Positions 9,325 to 17,698 of a DNA stretch of 64,000 bases are shown here, one piece after another. The DNA is from Salinicola aestuarinus (lineage in GTDB: Bacteria > Pseudomonadota > Gammaproteobacteria > Pseudomonadales > Halomonadaceae): NCBI RefSeq assembly GCF_003206645.1, contig NZ_PZJP01000005.1:774340-838339 (forward strand), given 5' to 3'. A model generated the notes under the pieces. It did no database searches. It was not told the origin of the DNA and saw only the letters and a program-made list of their open reading frames with translations. A program made the position numbers and the translations under genes. Positions within the stretch are counted from its first letter, which is position 1. Each line of letters begins with the position of its first letter.

Positions 9325-9657
9325 ATGAGCGGAGACCCGTCGCCCGATTCCCTCCCGGCGCAACTGGAACAGGCGCTGCTGGCGCTCGCCGAGGCGCGCG
9401 GTGCGGAGAAGACGTTCTGCCCCTCGGAAGCCGCACGGCGGCTCGACCCGGTGGCGTGGCGTGAATGGATGCCGGCGACGCGAGAGGCGGCGCGCTCGCT
9501 CGCCCGGCGCGGTGAGCTGATCGTCAGCCAGCGAGGTCAGGTGCTGACGCCGGCTATGCCGTGGACCGGCCCGATCCGGCTGCGGCTGCCGCGCGATGCC
9601 GAACGTGCCGACAACGCCGGCCCGTCGGATGACACCCCGGAGCGTGGCGATGCGTGA
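9325..9657 (+). CDS. DUF3253 protein
   Basis: 110-residue protein matching the DUF3253 family (small winged-helix-like proteins). Visible features are the FCPSEAARRLDPVAWREWMP block and a terminal GPIRLRL. The fold suggests nucleic-acid binding but no function is established. It overlaps the following protease-like gene by 8 bases, suggesting translational coupling. The upstream ribosome site is weak. Confidence 0.8.
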   Translation: MSGDPSPDSLPAQLEQALLALAEARGAEKTFCPSEAARRLDPVAWREWMPATREAARSLARRGELIVSQRGQVLTPAMPWTGPIRLRLPRDAERADNAGPSDDTPERGDA

Positions 9658-10165
9658 AACCGGCGGGCGAGGCGCCGGCATCGTCATGATGCTGCTCTGC
9701 TGGGTGACCATCATCGGGCTGGCGATGTGGTGGTTTCGAGGGTTCGAGGCGCGCCGCGAGAACCCCAACGCGGCACGGGTCGAGCAGGTCGAGCCCGGCG
9801 AGCCGGTGACGCTGTTGCGCAATGCCTACGGTCACTTTGTCGCCCCGGGGGAGATCGACGGCCAGCCGGTGACGTTTCTCGTCGATACCGGCGCCACCTA
9901 TGTCTCCCTGTCCAGTTCGCTCGCCGACACCCTGGGTCTGGCGCGGGGGCGCGAGGCGACATTCTCGACTGCCAACGGCCGTGTCACCGGGAGTCTCACG
10001 ACGCTGGATCGGGTCCGGCTCGGCGGGCTGGCGGCGCGCGACGTGACCGGCTCCATCCACGCCGGTATCGACGATGATGTCGTGCTGCTCGGCATGAGCT
10101 TTCTGGGCCGCTTCGATATCTCCATCCGCGGCGACTCGATGCATCTCGTCGCGACTTCGCGCTAG
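9650..10165 (+). CDS. Membrane-anchored retropepsin-like aspartic protease (TIGR02281 type)
   Basis: 171-residue protein with one N-terminal transmembrane helix (about residues 10-28; IVMMLLCWVTIIGLAMWW) and a periplasmic-facing single-lobed aspartyl protease domain. The catalytic motif FLVDTGATYVSLS is intact and the second hydrophobic-Gly element appears as VLLGMSFLGRF. Family members work as dimers like retroviral proteases. The start at 9650 overlaps the DUF3253 stop; in-frame ATGs upstream (9596, 9629) would lengthen the cytoplasmic tail. Substrate unknown. Confidence 0.85.
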   Translation: MRETGGRGAGIVMMLLCWVTIIGLAMWWFRGFEARRENPNAARVEQVEPGEPVTLLRNAYGHFVAPGEIDGQPVTFLVDTGATYVSLSSSLADTLGLARGREATFSTANGRVTGSLTTLDRVRLGGLAARDVTGSIHAGIDDDVVLLGMSFLGRFDISIRGDSMHLVATSR

Positions 10166-10297
10166 GGCGCAGCGCTGACTCACCCACACGCGGACAGACT
10201 TCGTCTTCCCGTCGGGGGCGTCGTATGATGGCGCGTTTCCAGGTAGCCCCGCGCCGGCCAGCGCAGCGTGGGCATCGACGATCAGCGGAGAGCAGTG

Positions 10298-10837
10298 ATG
10301 ACGGGAAGACGACTCAGGGCCATCGGCGCGTTAACACTCATGACGCTGGTGCTGGCGGGCTGCGAGAGTCTGTCGACGGGCTCGCTATCGATGCCGCAGA
10401 TCTTTGACAGTCCCGGCGACGAGGAAACGGTGGTGGCGCGGCAGGTCGAATTTCCCGCCGACGAGTACGCCAAGCTCGACAAGCAGGGCAGCGCCGCCGT
10501 GCAGGGTCGGCTCACCTACACCGCCCCCGGGGGAGACACCGTCATCGGGGCGGACGAACTCATCTCCGTGGCACCGGCCACCCGCTATGCCGCAGAAGCG
10601 GCCGATGTGGCGCTCTCCGGGCGCAAGATCGAGCCCGCCGATCCGCGAGCGCGCGCCTACACCCACACCGCCAGGACCAACGCCGACGGCTACTTCGTCG
10701 TTCGCGGCCTCCCGGCCGGGGTGTTCTACGTTGCCGGTAGCGTGCTGCTGCCCGGTGGCGACGCCCGCAGCCCGATCATCATCCGCCAGGTGGAACTCAC
10801 GGCCGGCCAGGCCCGGGACGTCGACCTCAGTCGCTGA
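10298..10837 (+). CDS. Predicted lipoprotein with carboxypeptidase-regulatory-like segment
   Basis: 179-residue predicted lipoprotein: lipobox LVLAGCES (Cys about residue 22) after a short signal. The rest is beta-rich and includes a segment with TNADGYFVVRGLPAGVFYVAG near residues 125-155, like the end of carboxypeptidase-regulatory or transthyretin-like folds. GCGGAG is centred about 10 bases before ATG 10298. It is convergent with the Nudix gene, the two coding ends overlapping by 11 bases. No specific function is assignable. Confidence 0.7.
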   Translation: MTGRRLRAIGALTLMTLVLAGCESLSTGSLSMPQIFDSPGDEETVVARQVEFPADEYAKLDKQGSAAVQGRLTYTAPGGDTVIGADELISVAPATRYAAEAADVALSGRKIEPADPRARAYTHTARTNADGYFVVRGLPAGVFYVAGSVLLPGGDARSPIIIRQVELTAGQARDVDLSR

Positions 10838-11315
10838 GAGGCGAGTGCTCGGCCACGAGGTGCTCGGCCACGAGGTGCTCGGCCACGATGGGGAGGATGG
10901 TGTCGCGAGTCAGCGCCGCCAGCGGCAGCGCCCCGGCCTCGGTCAGAGTCACCCAGCGCAGCTCCTCGATCTCGGCAGCCGGCGTCGGTTCGCCCGACAG
11001 GCATCCCCAGAAGAGGTGAGCATCGACCCGATGACCGGCTTCGTTGGCCGCCGTGGCACTGGCCTGCCCCAGCGGCTCGCAGCCAGCGAGGGGCACCCCG
11101 AGCTCCTCGAACACTTCCCGTGCGACGGCGGCTTGCGCCGACTCGCCGGGCTCGATCTTGCCGCCGGCCTGCATGAAATAGGGGCTTCCGCGCTTTCTCA
11201 CGAGCAGCAGACGTTCGCCGTCGACGATGACCGCGGCAGCGATGGTCAATACCAAAGACTGAGAAGACTCGTCGGTGGCGCCATGGCGGCGGCTAGGTAA
11301 GAACTCGTTTTGCAT
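10827..11315 (-). CDS. Nudix hydrolase (MutT-like)
   Basis: 162-residue hydrolase of nucleoside-diphosphate-linked compounds. An intact Nudix box (G-x5-E-x7-R-E-x-x-E-E-x-G) spans about residues 52-74, with REVFEELGV at its core binding Mg2+. The substrate cannot be told from sequence. The C-terminus is unusual: a 15-bp tandem repeat at 10845-10889 encodes VAEHL repeats just before the stop, so the tail seems to have grown by repeat expansion. Convergent with and overlapping the lipoprotein gene. Confidence 0.88.
   Translation of the reverse strand: MQNEFLPSRRHGATDESSQSLVLTIAAAVIVDGERLLLVRKRGSPYFMQAGGKIEPGESAQAAVAREVFEELGVPLAGCEPLGQASATAANEAGHRVDAHLFWGCLSGEPTPAAEIEELRWVTLTEAGALPLAALTRDTILPIVAEHLVAEHLVAEHSPLSD
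10845..10889. repeat. 15-bp tandem repeat, 3 copies, in the Nudix gene 3' end
   Basis: Three units of GTGCTCGGCCACGAG (the last ends in T) at 10845-10859, 10860-10874 and 10875-10889. The reading frame is kept, giving VAEHL repeats in the Nudix hydrolase tail. Confidence 0.95.
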
Positions 11316-11554
11316 ATCGTAATCCGATTAAAGACGTGTTTACGTAGCCATCTATGAACGGAACAATTCGGGTATCATGCGTTCTATTCTGCGGTGCATG
11401 ATGACCGCACGCGATATTCGGCCGCCAGGGACATGACGCAAAAGACGTCGAGATCGGCCGAAGCGCGTCAACACTCGAGCGATAGCAGCAGTGAAACGCA
11501 TCGCCAAATTATAAAGAACCGACGGTATGCAGGGTTTAGAGGCCAACTATAGGG

Positions 11555-12274
11555 ATGGAAGACAGCTTGGACAGCACTGCACATCAAGATCGCGTACTGA
11601 TCATCGAAGACGACGAACGGCTGGCCCATCTCACGCGTGAGTATCTCGAGGCTAACGGCTTTCATGTCGGGCTCGAACACGACGGTACCAACGGGGTGGA
11701 AAGAATCATCGAAGAGCAACCGGACATGGTGATCCTCGATCTCATGTTGCCGGGTGAGGATGGTCTGTCGATCTGCCGTCGCGCGCGCCCGCATTACGCC
11801 GGGCCGATTCTCATGCTGACCGCACGTACCGACGATATGGATCAGGTGCTCGGTCTCGAAATGGGCGCCGATGACTACGTGCCGAAGCCGGTTCAGCCGC
11901 GGGTGCTGCTGGCGCGCATGCGGGCACTGATGCGTCGCGCCGACAGTCTGGTCTCCGCCAGCGGAGCCACGCGCCTCACCTTCGACAATCTGGTGGTCGA
12001 CAGCGCGACACGCGAAGCCTGGCTGGAAGATGAGCGCATCGATCTCACCAGTGCGGAGTTCGATCTGCTCTGGCTGCTGGCGGACAACGCCGGGCGCGTC
12101 CTGACTCGCGAGGAGATATTCTCTCAACTTCGCGGGATCAAGTACGACGGTCAGGATCGTTCCATCGACGTGCGCGTCTCGCGTATTCGTCCGAAGATCG
12201 GCGACGACCCCAACCACCCTCACCGCATCAAGACTGTGCGCAGCAAGGGCTACCTCTTCGTGCGCGACAGCTGA
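11555..12274 (+). CDS. rstA: OmpR-family response regulator, RstA-like
   Basis: 239-residue two-component regulator. The receiver domain (residues about 13-125) has the acidic pair EDDE, phospho-acceptor Asp in VILDLMLPG, the LMLTART Thr and Lys in DDYVPKPVQP. A C-terminal winged-helix OmpR/PhoB domain (about 140-235) ends in HRIKTVRSKGYLFV. The extended N-terminus and motif details fit RstA. It is followed 114 bases later by its cognate kinase. The 240-bp region upstream is AT-richer and likely holds the promoter; no RstA box was identified with confidence. Confidence 0.9.
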   Translation: MEDSLDSTAHQDRVLIIEDDERLAHLTREYLEANGFHVGLEHDGTNGVERIIEEQPDMVILDLMLPGEDGLSICRRARPHYAGPILMLTARTDDMDQVLGLEMGADDYVPKPVQPRVLLARMRALMRRADSLVSASGATRLTFDNLVVDSATREAWLEDERIDLTSAEFDLLWLLADNAGRVLTREEIFSQLRGIKYDGQDRSIDVRVSRIRPKIGDDPNHPHRIKTVRSKGYLFVRDS

Positions 12275-12388
12275 TCGACGGTGGCGGCGTCCGTCGCCAC
12301 CGTACGTCCACCCGATTCGATGAATCGAACAATCGGAAGCGTCCGAGCGCGTTGACGCGCTCGCGACATCCTCCAGGCGAGAGCAGTC

Positions 12389-14014
12389 ATGCGGCGATCG
12401 TTCACCGATAGTACCTTCCTGCGCTTCTATCTCGCGCTGCTCGCCGCACTGGTCATCACCTTCGGCCTGGCGCTGCTCGGCTTTCTGGTGGTCGACAAGG
12501 TGCGCCAGGAGCAGTACCGCGAGAGCTTGGTCAGCGGCCCGCTGGCGCTGCTCTCCGACCTCGTTTCGCGCCAGCCGCTCGAGAATCGCGACGACTGGCT
12601 GGCCTCGATGGCCTCGACACTCGGCATGCCGCTGGGACTTTTCGAACTCGATGATCTCTCGCTGAATTACTTCGAGCGCGCGCGGCTTGCCGACGCCCGG
12701 CCGGTGATCGAATCGGACAGCGATGGCTGGCGCTCGCTCTACCAGTTACCGCATTCGGACTGGGTGCTGGCGGCGAGGATCAACTCGCTCAACGAGATGC
12801 AGCTGCGCGGGATCACCGAGGTGCTTCGCAGTTGGCTCAGCGGGGAGTCGGCTCAGGTCCAGCGGCAGCGCCTGAAGCGGGTCCAGCATCAGTTCCATGT
12901 GCCGGTGACGCTTTCCGATATGGCGCCCGCCGATGTCGACCCGATTCAATCCACCCGTCTTGCGGCCGGCGAAGTGGTCGTAAGGCTCGATCCCAGCCTG
13001 AGCACGCTGCACATTCACGCCCGCGTCGGCTCGGACCGTTGGTTGCATATCGGCCCGCTCCCGAGCTTCGAGTCGGTGCCGCTGTCGCTGGCCTTTGCCC
13101 TGCTCATCACGGTGCTGGTCACGCTGGCCGGCGCGATCTATCTCATTGTCTGGAGTATCGAGGGGCGCGTCGCGCGGCTCGAACGGGCGGCCACGCGCAT
13201 TGCCGGCGGGCATCTCAATTCCCGTGTGCGGGTCGATGGCAGCGACTTCCTGGGGCGCCTGGGCATGGCGCTCAACGGGATGGCGGTCCAGGTGCAGTCC
13301 CTGTTGAGAAGTCAGCAGGAGATGATCCGCGCGGTATCGCATGAGCTTCGCACACCGGTGGCGAGGATTCGCTTTGCGGTGCAGATGCTCGAGGATCTGA
13401 GCCGGGACGACAGCTCCCGGCGGCAACTCGAGGGGATCGACGGAGACATCGCCGAGCTCGATCGGCTGATCGACGAGATCCTGACCTACGCCAAACTCGA
13501 TAGCGAAAATGCGCAGGGGATGAGCCTCAATACCGAGAGCGTGGAGTGTCGCAGCGTTGCCTGGCGGGTGGTGGATACGCTGAGTCCGCTGCATCCACAT
13601 TTGACGCTCGAGGTCGCCGATGGCCCCGAGCTCGAGGTCGAGGCCGAGCCGCGCTATCTACAGCGCGCGGTCCAGAACCTAGTTGCCAACGCCTGCCGCC
13701 ACGCCGAGCGCCAGGTGATGCTGACCGTGCATCGCGAACCGCGAGCGGTCCGCATCGATGTGGAGGACGATGGCCCGGGCGTGCCCGAAAAAGAGCGCCT
13801 GGCTATTTTCAAACCCTTCGCTCGGCTGGATGACAGCCGCACTCGGCGCTCCGGCGGCTATGGTCTGGGGCTTTCCATCGTGCAGAAGATCATGGCGTGG
13901 CACGGCGGCAACGTGGTCGTCGATCGCAGCGAGCGCCTCGATGGCGCCCGCTTCAGCCTACTGCTGCCGCTTCACGGTCTCGAATCGATCTCGCCGCTCA
14001 CCGATGACCACTGA
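12389..14014 (+). CDS. rstB: Sensor histidine kinase, RstB-like
   Basis: 541-residue inner membrane kinase pairing with the upstream regulator. Order of parts: TM1 (about 15-37), periplasmic sensor (about 40-230), TM2 (about 232-255), HAMP, dimerisation/phospho-acceptor region with His near residue 318 (VSHELRTP), N box (QNLVANACRHAE), D box (EDDGPGVP), and G boxes (GGYGLGLSIVQKI). All catalytic elements are intact. The stimulus is unknown; RstAB homologues respond to acid, Mg2+ or stress in other gammaproteobacteria. Confidence 0.92.
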   Translation: MRRSFTDSTFLRFYLALLAALVITFGLALLGFLVVDKVRQEQYRESLVSGPLALLSDLVSRQPLENRDDWLASMASTLGMPLGLFELDDLSLNYFERARLADARPVIESDSDGWRSLYQLPHSDWVLAARINSLNEMQLRGITEVLRSWLSGESAQVQRQRLKRVQHQFHVPVTLSDMAPADVDPIQSTRLAAGEVVVRLDPSLSTLHIHARVGSDRWLHIGPLPSFESVPLSLAFALLITVLVTLAGAIYLIVWSIEGRVARLERAATRIAGGHLNSRVRVDGSDFLGRLGMALNGMAVQVQSLLRSQQEMIRAVSHELRTPVARIRFAVQMLEDLSRDDSSRRQLEGIDGDIAELDRLIDEILTYAKLDSENAQGMSLNTESVECRSVAWRVVDTLSPLHPHLTLEVADGPELEVEAEPRYLQRAVQNLVANACRHAERQVMLTVHREPRAVRIDVEDDGPGVPEKERLAIFKPFARLDDSRTRRSGGYGLGLSIVQKIMAWHGGNVVVDRSERLDGARFSLLLPLHGLESISPLTDDH

Positions 14015-14149
14015 CTCCGCTCAGCGATAACCACTGGCTCATCTTACCGATGACCACTGACCGCCACTGGGCGGTCGGGTCTGTCGGCGGCAACCCGCGA
14101 TCGGGGCCATGGCGTTGCCCGGGTGCGGGCGTCGCGGCTCCATCCCGGC

Positions 14150-15073
14150 TCAGTCCTCGCTTGCCGGCTTGATACCGCTCAGCACGGAGAACGAGGTCTC
14201 CCGCGCCGTGCGCACGAAATCCTGCATCCAGGGCAGCTCACGGCTCTCTTCGCGAATCGCGGCGTAGAGCGTGCTCCAGACACCCTCCTTGCCGAGCGGC
14301 AGCGCCTTGACGTACCCACGCTCGAGATACTCCGTCAGTGCCCAGTTGGGGAGGGCGCACACGCCACGGCCACTGGCGACCAGCTGCATCATCATCACCG
14401 TCAGTTCGGCGCTTCGGATCTCCCGGGGCTGCTGGCTCGCCGGATCGAGAAACTGGGTGAAGATATCGAGCCGGGAGTGGTCCACCGGGTAGACGATCAA
14501 CGTCTCCTCGATCAGCTCATGCGGCTCGACCCAGGCGTTCTGGGCCAGGGTGTGATGATTGGAGACCGCGAGCAGGCCTTCGTAGCGAAACAGCGGAGCA
14601 TAGTGGACCCCGGGCAGCGGCTGCGGGTTGTCAGTGATCACCAGATCCAGCGCTTGGCGGGCGAGACCGGGAAGCAGATCGAAATTCTGACCGCTGGGGA
14701 TGTCGATCTCGATTTCCGGCCAGTGATCGCGGAAATGGTCGACCGTCGGCATCAGCCATTGGAAGCAGCTGTGGCACTCGATCGCCATGTGCAGTCGTCC
14801 CTGCTCATGGCCGGCGAGGCGCGCGAGATCGCGCTCGGCGAATCGGATCTGTGGCAGGACCTGCTCCGCCAGCGCGAGCAGGCGCTCACCCGCGCGGGTG
14901 AACGCGACGGGGCGCGTCTTGCGCGCGAACAGCGGCATCCCGAGCCTCGACTCGAGATCCTTGATCTGATGCGACAGCGCCGACTGGGTCAGATGGACCC
15001 GTTCCGCCGCCTCGACCAGCGAACCGGTGTCGCGCAGGGCAATCAGCGTTCGCAGGTGGCGAAGTTCGAGCAT
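14150..15073 (-). CDS. metR: LysR-family regulator, MetR-like
   Basis: 307-residue LysR-type activator. The N-terminal HTH (MLELRHLRTLIALRDTGS...LTQSALSHQIKDLE) and the effector domain match MetR, the homocysteine-responsive activator of methionine genes; ECHSCFQWLMP and VITDNPQPLPGVHYAPLF are MetR-like. Start 15073 gives the canonical N-terminus; a longer open frame upstream lacks support. No metE or metH is next to it in this window, so the target is elsewhere. The divergent neighbour is the small-RNA candidate at 15165. Confidence 0.88.
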   Translation of the reverse strand: MLELRHLRTLIALRDTGSLVEAAERVHLTQSALSHQIKDLESRLGMPLFARKTRPVAFTRAGERLLALAEQVLPQIRFAERDLARLAGHEQGRLHMAIECHSCFQWLMPTVDHFRDHWPEIEIDIPSGQNFDLLPGLARQALDLVITDNPQPLPGVHYAPLFRYEGLLAVSNHHTLAQNAWVEPHELIEETLIVYPVDHSRLDIFTQFLDPASQQPREIRSAELTVMMMQLVASGRGVCALPNWALTEYLERGYVKALPLGKEGVWSTLYAAIREESRELPWMQDFVRTARETSFSVLSGIKPASED

Positions 15074-15164
15074 GCTAGGAATAGGGGTCACGTTGATGAT
15101 ACGACAAACGCGTAGGTTTCGGTTCAGGGCGGGCAAGACGGCCTGCCTGCGAATATAATCGCCA

Positions 15165-15341
15165 GTCTACCTGTTAACGTCCAACGACCCCACTGGTGAC
15201 GATGCGAAGCCCGCGTTCGTCAGCCTGGCGGTGGGGGCGGCCGGTAGTGCGCTCGGAGATGGCCTGGGCCTCACTCAAGCTCTGGCCGCATGGTAGGCTT
15301 TGTGACGCGCCGCGGGTGATATCCCGCGGCGCGCTTTTTTG
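15165..15341 (+). ncRNA. Candidate structured small RNA with own promoter and terminator
   Basis: A consensus -10 TATAAT (15154-15159) is followed at the expected distance by GTCTACC (15165-15171), which can pair along its whole length (one G-U) with GGTAGGC at 15292-15298, closing a 134-nt fold. Inside lies a long hairpin: CGACCCCAC (15185-15193) with GTGGGGGCG (15231-15239, one mismatch), stacked on TGACGA/TCGTCA (15197-15202/15217-15222). A strong terminator follows: an 11-bp perfect stem (15306-15316/15323-15333) and six T. No start codon with ribosome site or credible peptide is seen. The -35 is weak. The family was not recognised; the long closing stem recalls 6S RNA only loosely. Confidence 0.65.
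15306..15341 (+). terminator. Rho-independent terminator
   Basis: Perfect inverted repeat CGCGCCGCGGG/CCCGCGGCGCG with a 6-base loop followed by GC and TTTTTT. It terminates rightward transcription before the MliC-like lipoprotein gene; the only plausible client is the small-RNA candidate. Confidence 0.92.
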
Positions 15342-15408
15342 TCCGCGCCGGTCGGCGACGTCGGCCGAAAGCCGCGGACGGGATCGAACCGGCCCGGGAA
15401 CAGACAGC

Positions 15409-16263
15409 ATGTCGAACAACAAGCCACTTGGCGAAACGGCGCCCACCGCTGGCGTCTCTCAGACCGCGACGGGCGCGTCCGTCGTGTCCATGACACCCCC
15501 GCAATGGCCATTGGCGAGTCGACGGACGCGCGGTTTCGCTGCGGCCACCCTCGCGCTGGCGGCGCTGCTTTCTGGCTGTGCCGGTGGCACGACGCAGACC
15601 GTCGATGCCACCTCGCCGCTGGCGGTAGCCGACGATGCCCCGCAGTCGCCGCTGCTGCCGAGTCTCTTCTTCGCTGACGGCGGCGAGACCTTCGCAAACT
15701 GGCGCTGCACGCCATCGCGCGATCTGGTCACCACCGCCCCCGACGATCGTCGGCTGCGTCTATGGACGGCGCAAGGCGGCACGCAGCTTCCCCGCGCGGC
15801 GAGCGGGAGCGCGCAGCAGCGCTACACGCAGGGCGGTCTGTCATTCAAGCGACTGGGTCGCGATGCGCTGGTCGAAAGCGACAGCGCCCGGCTCGTCTGC
15901 ACGCTGGCGGGCGAGCGCCGCACGGTCACCCGCGAAGACCGACCCGAAAGCATTTTTTACGCCAGCGGTAGCGATCCGGGTTGGAACATTTCGCTGGATC
16001 GGCGTCGGACGACCCTGACGCTGATCTCCGACTACGGCCAGGCCAAGGACACGTTCGACTACCGGGTCGCATCGCTTCGCAACGGTGCCGGTGCCGAAAT
16101 GGTGCTGGTCAGCGACAGCGGTCGGCGACCGCTGGAGATGCATCTCACGGCCAAGGCGTGTTTCGACAGCGTCACCCGTAAGCCCTGGCCGGTGGAAGTG
16201 ACACTGCGCTACGGCCGTCAGGAGTGGAAGGGGTGCGGACAAGGTGTCGAGGCCAAAGGCTAA
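15409..16263 (+). CDS. Lipoprotein with MliC-like and COG3650-like domains
   Basis: 284-residue predicted lipoprotein (257 if it starts at ATG 15490, which gives a more typical signal peptide). The lipobox is LAALLSGCAGG. The first mature half (NWRCTPSRDLV ... GSAQQRYTQGGLSFKRLGRDALVES...LVC) matches the pattern of MliC, the membrane-bound inhibitor of C-type lysozyme, with its bracketing cysteines. The second half (IFYASGSDPGWNISLD ... ACFDSVTRKPWPVEVTLRYGRQEWKGCG) resembles COG3650 lipoproteins. A lysozyme-resistance or envelope role is plausible. Both domains in one protein is the interesting point; assignments are by pattern. Confidence 0.75.
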   Translation: MSNNKPLGETAPTAGVSQTATGASVVSMTPPQWPLASRRTRGFAAATLALAALLSGCAGGTTQTVDATSPLAVADDAPQSPLLPSLFFADGGETFANWRCTPSRDLVTTAPDDRRLRLWTAQGGTQLPRAASGSAQQRYTQGGLSFKRLGRDALVESDSARLVCTLAGERRTVTREDRPESIFYASGSDPGWNISLDRRRTTLTLISDYGQAKDTFDYRVASLRNGAGAEMVLVSDSGRRPLEMHLTAKACFDSVTRKPWPVEVTLRYGRQEWKGCGQGVEAKG

Positions 16264-16367
16264 AAGGACGAAAAAATCGAACGAATCTGGCTAAAAAACC
16301 CGATTTTGTTATCGATAAGCCGCACCGATAATGATGTCATTCCCAGTCATTCATCTAAAGGACCAAC

Positions 16368-16976
16368 ATGACCCAACGCATTCTCCTGATTACCAGCTCC
16401 CTGTTTGGCGACAACGGTCAGTCCACCGGACTTGCCGCACACTTCAAGGCCGCACTTGCCGAGCGCGATGTCGAACTCATCGAGCGTGATGTCGTTGCCG
16501 ACCCGCTGCCGCACCTCGACGCCGAGGAGATGGCGAGCTGGATGACCGATCCGGCCGAGCGCACCGCCGCCCAGCGCGCGCTGGCCGAGCGCTCCGACGC
16601 GGCGCTCTCGGACGTCGAGCGTAGCGATCTGATCGTGCTTGCGGTGCCGCTCTACAACCTCGGTATCCCGAGCCAGCTCAAGGCGTGGTTCGACCGCGTG
16701 CTGCGCGCCGGACGGACCTTCCGCTACACCGAAAACGGGCCGGTGGGGCTGCTCGAGGGCAAGTCCGGCCTGCTGCTTGCGGCTCGCGGCGGCAAGTACG
16801 CCGGTTCCGAGATGGATACCCAGACCCCGCACCTGCGCCATATGCTCAAGCTGATCGGCATTGGCGACGTCGAGGCCATCTATGCCGAAGGCCTCAACAT
16901 GGGCGATGCGGTCAAGGCTGAAGCGCTGGAAACCGCTCAGCGCGATATCGTCGACTTCGTCGACCGTCGCTGCTGA
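16368..16976 (+). CDS. azoR: FMN-dependent NADH-azoreductase
   Basis: 202-residue flavodoxin-fold quinone/azo reductase using NADH and FMN. N-terminal phosphate-binding loop TSSLFGDNGQST, central VPLYNLGIPSQLKAWFDRVLRAGRTFRY and the GLLLAARGGKYAG turn are hallmark AzoR segments. AAAGGA precedes ATG 16368. An AT-rich upstream region has a plausible promoter (TTGTTA about 16308 and GATAAT about 16329). The DoxX-family gene follows after 30 bases and is probably co-transcribed, a common pairing in redox/quinone stress operons. Confidence 0.93.
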   Translation: MTQRILLITSSLFGDNGQSTGLAAHFKAALAERDVELIERDVVADPLPHLDAEEMASWMTDPAERTAAQRALAERSDAALSDVERSDLIVLAVPLYNLGIPSQLKAWFDRVLRAGRTFRYTENGPVGLLEGKSGLLLAARGGKYAGSEMDTQTPHLRHMLKLIGIGDVEAIYAEGLNMGDAVKAEALETAQRDIVDFVDRRC

Positions 16977-17006
16977 TCGCCAGCGCCTCGGCAAGGAGAT
17001 TCACCC

Positions 17007-17411
17007 ATGCTTCAACGACTGCACAGTGATGGCCTCGGCAAGCTGATTCTGCGCCTCGCCGTCGGCGTCACCATCCTGCTGCACGGCATCCACAAGGTGC
17101 TCAACCCGGGTAGCTTCGATTGGCTAGGCAGCCTGCTTGCCAACGTCGGCCTGCCGACGTTTCTCGCCTACGGCGTGCTCCTCGGCGAGATCGTCGGCCC
17201 GCTGATGGTGATTCTCGGATCGAGAGCGCGGATCGGTGGCCTGCTGATTGCCGGCAACATGGTCGTCGCCGTGCTGCTCGCGCACCTGGGTGAATTCTGG
17301 ACCCTCAATGGTCAAGGCGGCTGGACGCTGGAACTGCAGGCGATGTTCTTCGCCGCCGCGGTCGCCGTGATGCTGCTGGGAAGCGGGCGTTTCGCCATCA
17401 ATCCGGACTGA
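17007..17411 (+). CDS. DoxX-family membrane protein
   Basis: 134-residue four-helix inner membrane protein of the DoxX/DoxD superfamily. Features: LILRLAVGVTILLHGIHKV, GLPTFLAYGVLLGEIVGPLMVILG and a last hydrophobic pair ending in LLGSGRFAINPD. AAGGAG lies 10 bases before the start. It follows azoR closely. Family members are linked to thiosulfate-quinone or redox membrane complexes, but function is not assignable here. A second paralogue is encoded at 20594-21001. Confidence 0.88.
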   Translation: MLQRLHSDGLGKLILRLAVGVTILLHGIHKVLNPGSFDWLGSLLANVGLPTFLAYGVLLGEIVGPLMVILGSRARIGGLLIAGNMVVAVLLAHLGEFWTLNGQGGWTLELQAMFFAAAVAVMLLGSGRFAINPD

Positions 17412-17427
17412 TGCCGGTCGGATAGCT

Positions 17428-17518
17428 CTGTTCGTCAGATCTATTCGAAAGTTCTATTCGAAAGCCCTGTTCGACAGTTCTGTTCGAAAGCCCTTTTTGA
17501 AAGTTCTATTCGAAAGCC
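17428..17518. repeat. 13-bp imperfect tandem repeat, 7 copies
   Basis: Units of CTATTCGAAAGYY: 17428 (CTGTTCGTCAGAT), then 17441, 17454, 17467, 17480, 17493 and 17506. Endings alternate GTT/GCC, giving a 26-bp higher-order period. It lies just after the DoxX stop, in the convergent gap before the YdjM-like gene. The rest of the gap (17519-17698) shows nothing else identifiable apart from a duplicated GACCGATCGTATCGTTA near 17628-17662. Confidence 0.92.
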
Positions 17519-17698
17519 CGATGCCAGCGCCGCCTCCGCGCAGCCGCTCGATACCTCACGGTGTCGGGCGGCTGTCGTTGGGGCCCGGGAATACAAGGGG
17601 GCGCCGCTAAAAGCCTGGCGAACGAGGCGACCGATCGTATCGTTACGACCGATCGTATCGTTAGCGGGAACTCAGGACTCGGATCGGCGCCTCGGGGG

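Noticed and set aside
15165..15298. 6S RNA identity for the small-RNA candidate
   Set aside because: Only the long closing stem is reminiscent; the promoter-mimic bubble sequences and the usual ygfA neighbour are not seen.
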